Shown here in pieces: positions 62,963 through 64,000 of a stretch of 64,000 nt of DNA (the first letter of the stretch is position 1; each line of letters starts with the position of its first letter). Source of the stretch: Eubacterium sp. TM05-53 (GTDB taxonomy: Bacteria; Bacillota_I; Bacilli_A; Erysipelotrichales; Erysipelotrichaceae); NCBI RefSeq assembly GCF_003436425.1, contig NZ_QSPK01000004.1, positions 1 to 64,000 on the forward strand, read 5' to 3'. Under the pieces are notes generated by a model. That model did no database searches. It had not been told where the DNA came from and was given only the letters and a program-made list of their open reading frames with translations. A program made the position numbers and the translations under genes.

Positions 62963-64000
62963 ATGGCGAAACAAAGTTCGATTCAGTTAATGACAAAAGG
63001 AAGTATTGCTAAACAAATCATTGGCTATGCGATACCTATATTTATCGGGTATCTTTTTCAACAACTCTACAATACTGTAGATGCACTGATTGTAGGGAAT
63101 TTTCTAGGGCAGAATGCGTTGGCTGCCGTTACAAGTGTTGGCTCTTTGATTTTTTTATTTGTTGGTTTCTTTAATGGTTTTGCGACAGGAGCTAGTGTCA
63201 TTATTGCCAATGCGATAGGGGCACAAGATGAAGAAAGAACAAAAAAAGCCGTATATACAACGGCTACATTTGGTATCTTGTTAGGTCTTATTATGACTGG
63301 AGTTGGTTATTTACTAACTGATCAAATGTTGATGTGGATGGGATTGCCTAAAGAAGTATTTAGTTTATCTTCTACATATTTAAAAATTTATTTTTTAGGC
63401 GGTTTTTCTTTAGTCTTGTACAACATGCTTGTGGGTATCATTCGTGCTGGAGGCGATGCCAAACATCCACTATATTATTTGATTGTAAGTTCGATATTGA
63501 ATGTCATTTTAGATGTGGTATTTATCACTGTATTTAAGATGGGCGTTGCAGGAGCTGCCTGGGCCACAATCATTTCAGAGTTTGCGAGTATGTTTTTATG
63601 TGCTGTGCAACTCGCAAGAGAAGATAGTATTTTACATATTTCTTGGACGCATTTATCTTTGGATTTTGAAAATCTTAAACAAATCTGCATTTATGGATTG
63701 CCAACAGGACTACAAGGTTGTGTCATTGATTTTGCGAACGTGATGATTCAGTCGTATATTAATTCGTTTGGTGCAGCTGCCATTGCGGGTATTGGTGCGT
63801 ATTCAAAGGTAGAAGGATTTATTTTCCTTCCTGAAATTTCTTTTTCGATGGCACTTACGACGTTTGTTTCCCAAAATGAAGGAGCTGGACAAAAGGAGCG
63901 TTCACGAAAAGGAATCTTGTTTGGGCTTGCAGCTGCATTATTAATGATTGAATGTTTGGGTATTTTGATCTACTTATTTGCGCCAACCTTTATTTCATTC
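62963..64000 (+). CDS. MATE-family efflux transporter (3' end outside the window)
   Basis: The frame from ATG 62963, after GGGAGG, stays open for 346 codons to the end of the window. The N-terminus has the MATE opening (GSIAKQIIGYAIPIFIGYLF, QQLYNTVDALIVGNFLGQ, ALAAVTSVGSLIFLFVGFF) and repeated hydrophobic helices, including the second-half motif NVMIQSYINSFGAAAIAGIG. These are cation-coupled multidrug exporters; the substrate is unknown. About 100 residues are missing on the right. Confidence 0.9.
   Translation, partial: MAKQSSIQLMTKGSIAKQIIGYAIPIFIGYLFQQLYNTVDALIVGNFLGQNALAAVTSVGSLIFLFVGFFNGFATGASVIIANAIGAQDEERTKKAVYTTATFGILLGLIMTGVGYLLTDQMLMWMGLPKEVFSLSSTYLKIYFLGGFSLVLYNMLVGIIRAGGDAKHPLYYLIVSSILNVILDVVFITVFKMGVAGAAWATIISEFASMFLCAVQLAREDSILHISWTHLSLDFENLKQICIYGLPTGLQGCVIDFANVMIQSYINSFGAAAIAGIGAYSKVEGFIFLPEISFSMALTTFVSQNEGAGQKERSRKGILFGLAAALLMIECLGILIYLFAPTFISF

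Overview
The window is low-GC, standard-code Bacillota DNA. Housekeeping order (T-box/serS, SRP RNA, tadA, dnaX, recR; mutS-mutL-miaA; tmk-holB-ricT-rsmI), the cell-wall genes and the overall protein style point to an anaerobic gut- or mouth-type Firmicute. Erysipelotrichia is my best guess from protein style alone. There are no tRNA or rRNA genes and no CRISPR array.

Layout. 1-5000: serine T-box with serS, SRP RNA, tadA, dnaX-recR. 5000-6200: a 0.6-kb AT-rich stretch packed with TTCATATGAA-like palindromes, in front of a helix-turn-helix/coiled-coil protein. 6200-17100: CYTH protein, NAD kinase, RodA-like SEDS protein, mutS-mutL-miaA-tcdA, diacylglycerol-kinase-like gene, CNNM/CBS transporter. 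17100-22340: GntR-controlled beta-glucoside PTS operon (6-phospho-beta-glucosidase, EIIC, EIIB, EIIA, ROK kinase). 22340-23630: decayed tnpB remnant. 23630-30660 (minus strand): amidase, yggS, a recent IS1634-like insertion bounded by identical 175-bp repeats, and a PIG-L deacetylase/two-component operon. 30770-34350: YfhO, GtrA and GT2 surface glycosylation genes. 34340-36090: GH29 fucosidase and a short SRAP protein. 36360-49430: three AAA_14/DUF4143 ATPase loci (two intact, one decayed), each with its own repeats, lying around the atp operon, a Zn/Cd efflux module and purC. 49560-54700: a DUF2325 coiled-coil protein and the tmk-holB-ricT-rsmI operon. 54800-64000: two paralogous solute-binding lipoproteins flanking a DeoR-associated glycyl radical enzyme and its activase, then a MATE transporter that runs off the window.

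Most unusual points. (1) AAA_14 ATPase genes carry repeats at their 5' ends. Two loci have an exact 33-bp period with a start codon at a fixed place in every unit; a third gene sits between copies of a 42-bp repeat. (2) The ATP synthase alpha subunit carries an N-terminal extension that looks like the C-terminal domain of the delta subunit, and no separate delta gene is in the operon. (3) A tryptophan-type T-box is followed by a ten-codon leader with three consecutive Trp codons ending just before the ribosome-binding site of a solute-binding protein. (4) A palindrome field lies beside a RacA/plasmid-partition-like HTH/coiled-coil protein near dnaX-recR. (5) The IS insertion has a 175-bp target duplication that copies a whole intergenic region with its terminator and promoter.
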